Shown piece by piece: positions 5,581-6,098 of a stretch of DNA of 6,098 nt. The notes beneath the pieces are model-generated. The model made no database searches, was not told the DNA's origin, and saw only the letters and a list, made by a program, of their open reading frames with translations. The stretch's first letter is position 1; each line of letters begins with the position of its first letter. The position numbers were made by a program, and so were the translations under genes. Origin of the DNA: Chloroflexota bacterium (GTDB lineage: Bacteria; Chloroflexota; Limnocylindria; Limnocylindrales; CSP1-4); NCBI GenBank assembly GCA_021801545.1, contig JAJYXX010000246.1, forward strand, positions 1 to 6,098, in the 5' to 3' direction.

Positions 5581-6098
5581 TGGGTCCGCCGGGGCGGGCC
5601 CCGGCCGTGGGCCAGGCGGCCGGGGCGGCAAGCGGCGCGGCCGGGGCGGCAAGCGGCGCGGCCGGGGCGGCAAGCGGCGCGGCCGATGCGGCAAGCAGCG
5701 CGGCGCTCGACGTCGTCTTCGCCCCCGACTCGTTCAAGGGCTCGCTCAGCTCGCTCGAGGTCGCGGAGGCGCTCGCGCGCGGCTGGGTCCGGGCCCGGCC
5801 GGGCGATCGGCTCCACCTCTCGCCCCTCGCCGACGGGGGGGAGGGGACGCTCGTCGCGATCCATGCCGCGGGCGGCTGGGAGTGGCGCGCAGCACCGGCG
5901 CACGACCCGCTCGCTCGACCGCTGACGGCTCGCTGGCTCGTCGCCGCGGACGGTCGCGGCCGACGGGCCGTCGTCGAGCTGGCCGAGGCATCCGGGCTCT
6001 CCCGGCTGAGCGCGGCGGAGCGTGACGCCGGGCGCGCCTCGACCCGGGGCACCGGCGAGGTGCTGCGGGCCGTGCTCGACGCCGGGGTCCGCCATGTC
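5580..6098 (+). CDS. Type-I glycerate kinase (GlxK/GarK family), N-terminal part
   Basis: An open frame of 173 codons from ATG 5580, sharing one base with the previous TGA and continuing past the window end. An in-frame GTG at 5577 directly before it, and GTG 5607, are alternative starts; no clear Shine-Dalgarno is seen, so coupling to the upstream gene is likely. Family signatures: VVFAPDSFKGSLSS (45-58), the start of type-I glycerate kinases; PLADGGEGT (82-90); VELAEASGL (132-140); and RGTGEVL (156-162). The family is about 370-380 aa, so slightly more than half is missing. It phosphorylates D-glycerate with ATP, usually at C2 in this family, giving 2-phosphoglycerate. Homologues usually begin almost at the APDSFKGS motif, so residues 1-43 are an extra Ala/Gly/Ser-rich tail. 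In this operon it could recycle glycerate freed from glycosylglycerates (inference). Confidence 0.9.
   Translation, partial: MGPPGRAPAVGQAAGAASGAAGAASGAAGAASGAADAASSAALDVVFAPDSFKGSLSSLEVAEALARGWVRARPGDRLHLSPLADGGEGTLVAIHAAGGWEWRAAPAHDPLARPLTARWLVAADGRGRRAVVELAEASGLSRLSAAERDAGRASTRGTGEVLRAVLDAGVRHV
5618..5701 (+). repeat. 21-bp tandem repeat, 3 exact copies plus 1 degenerate
   Basis: Exact units lie at 5618-5638, 5639-5659 and 5660-5680. A fourth at 5681-5701 differs at three positions. Each unit starts GGCCGGGGCGGCAAGC and is seven codons long, so the frame is kept. It encodes GAASGAA-type repeats in the N-terminal extension of the glycerate kinase. Copy number could vary by slippage without disrupting the frame. 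Confidence 0.9.

Noticed and set aside
4000..5694. 564-codon open frame on the minus strand opposite the GpgS region
   Set aside because: It has a shadow composition, starts in the 21-bp repeat (PRRLPPRP repeats) and lies antisense to well-conserved GpgS motifs.

Overview
This is a very GC-rich window with dense, tightly packed genes, frequent GTG starts and almost no intergenic space. Gene content (a glucosyl-3-phosphoglycerate synthase, a mannosylglycerate-synthase-like glycosyltransferase and universal stress protein domains) and codon style suggest an uncultured high-GC bacterium. Chloroflexota (Limnocylindria-like) is my first guess and deep Actinobacteriota such as Thermoleophilia the alternative. 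No rRNA or marker gene is present to settle it.

Layout. Bases 1-1358 (minus strand) hold most of a UMF1/Atg22-type major facilitator transporter whose last C-terminal residues lie outside the window. A 37-bp gap (1359-1395) separates it from a divergent plus-strand gene set. Each strand has a TANNNT box exactly 7 nt from its GTG start, so both transcripts may be leaderless. From 1396 to the window end, four plus-strand genes are packed with a 4-nt gap or small overlaps, which looks like one operon: (1) a 237-aa protein resembling the adenylation domain of ATP-dependent DNA ligases, but with the catalytic lysine and most other nucleotide-binding residues replaced; (2) a 467-aa mannosylglycerate-synthase-like glycosyltransferase; (3) a 688-aa fusion of two UspA-like domains to a complete glucosyl-3-phosphoglycerate synthase (GpgS, GT81); (4) the first 173 residues of a type-I glycerate kinase with an Ala/Gly/Ser-rich N-terminal extension encoded by a 21-bp tandem repeat.

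How the genes may work together. Three of the four operon genes touch glycerate or phosphoglycerate. GpgS makes glucosyl-3-phosphoglycerate from 3-phosphoglycerate and an NDP-glucose, the MGS-like enzyme probably glycosylates glycerate or a related acceptor, and glycerate kinase phosphorylates free D-glycerate, so it could recycle glycerate released from such glycosides. The simplest reading is a locus for making and turning over glucosyl- or mannosyl-glycerate compounds (compatible solutes, or primers of methylglucose-type polysaccharides), with UspA domains possibly giving nucleotide- or stress-dependent control. The role of the dead-ligase-like protein and of the divergent transporter is unknown. 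No phosphatase (GpgP), RNA gene, IS element, CRISPR array or convincing terminator is visible.
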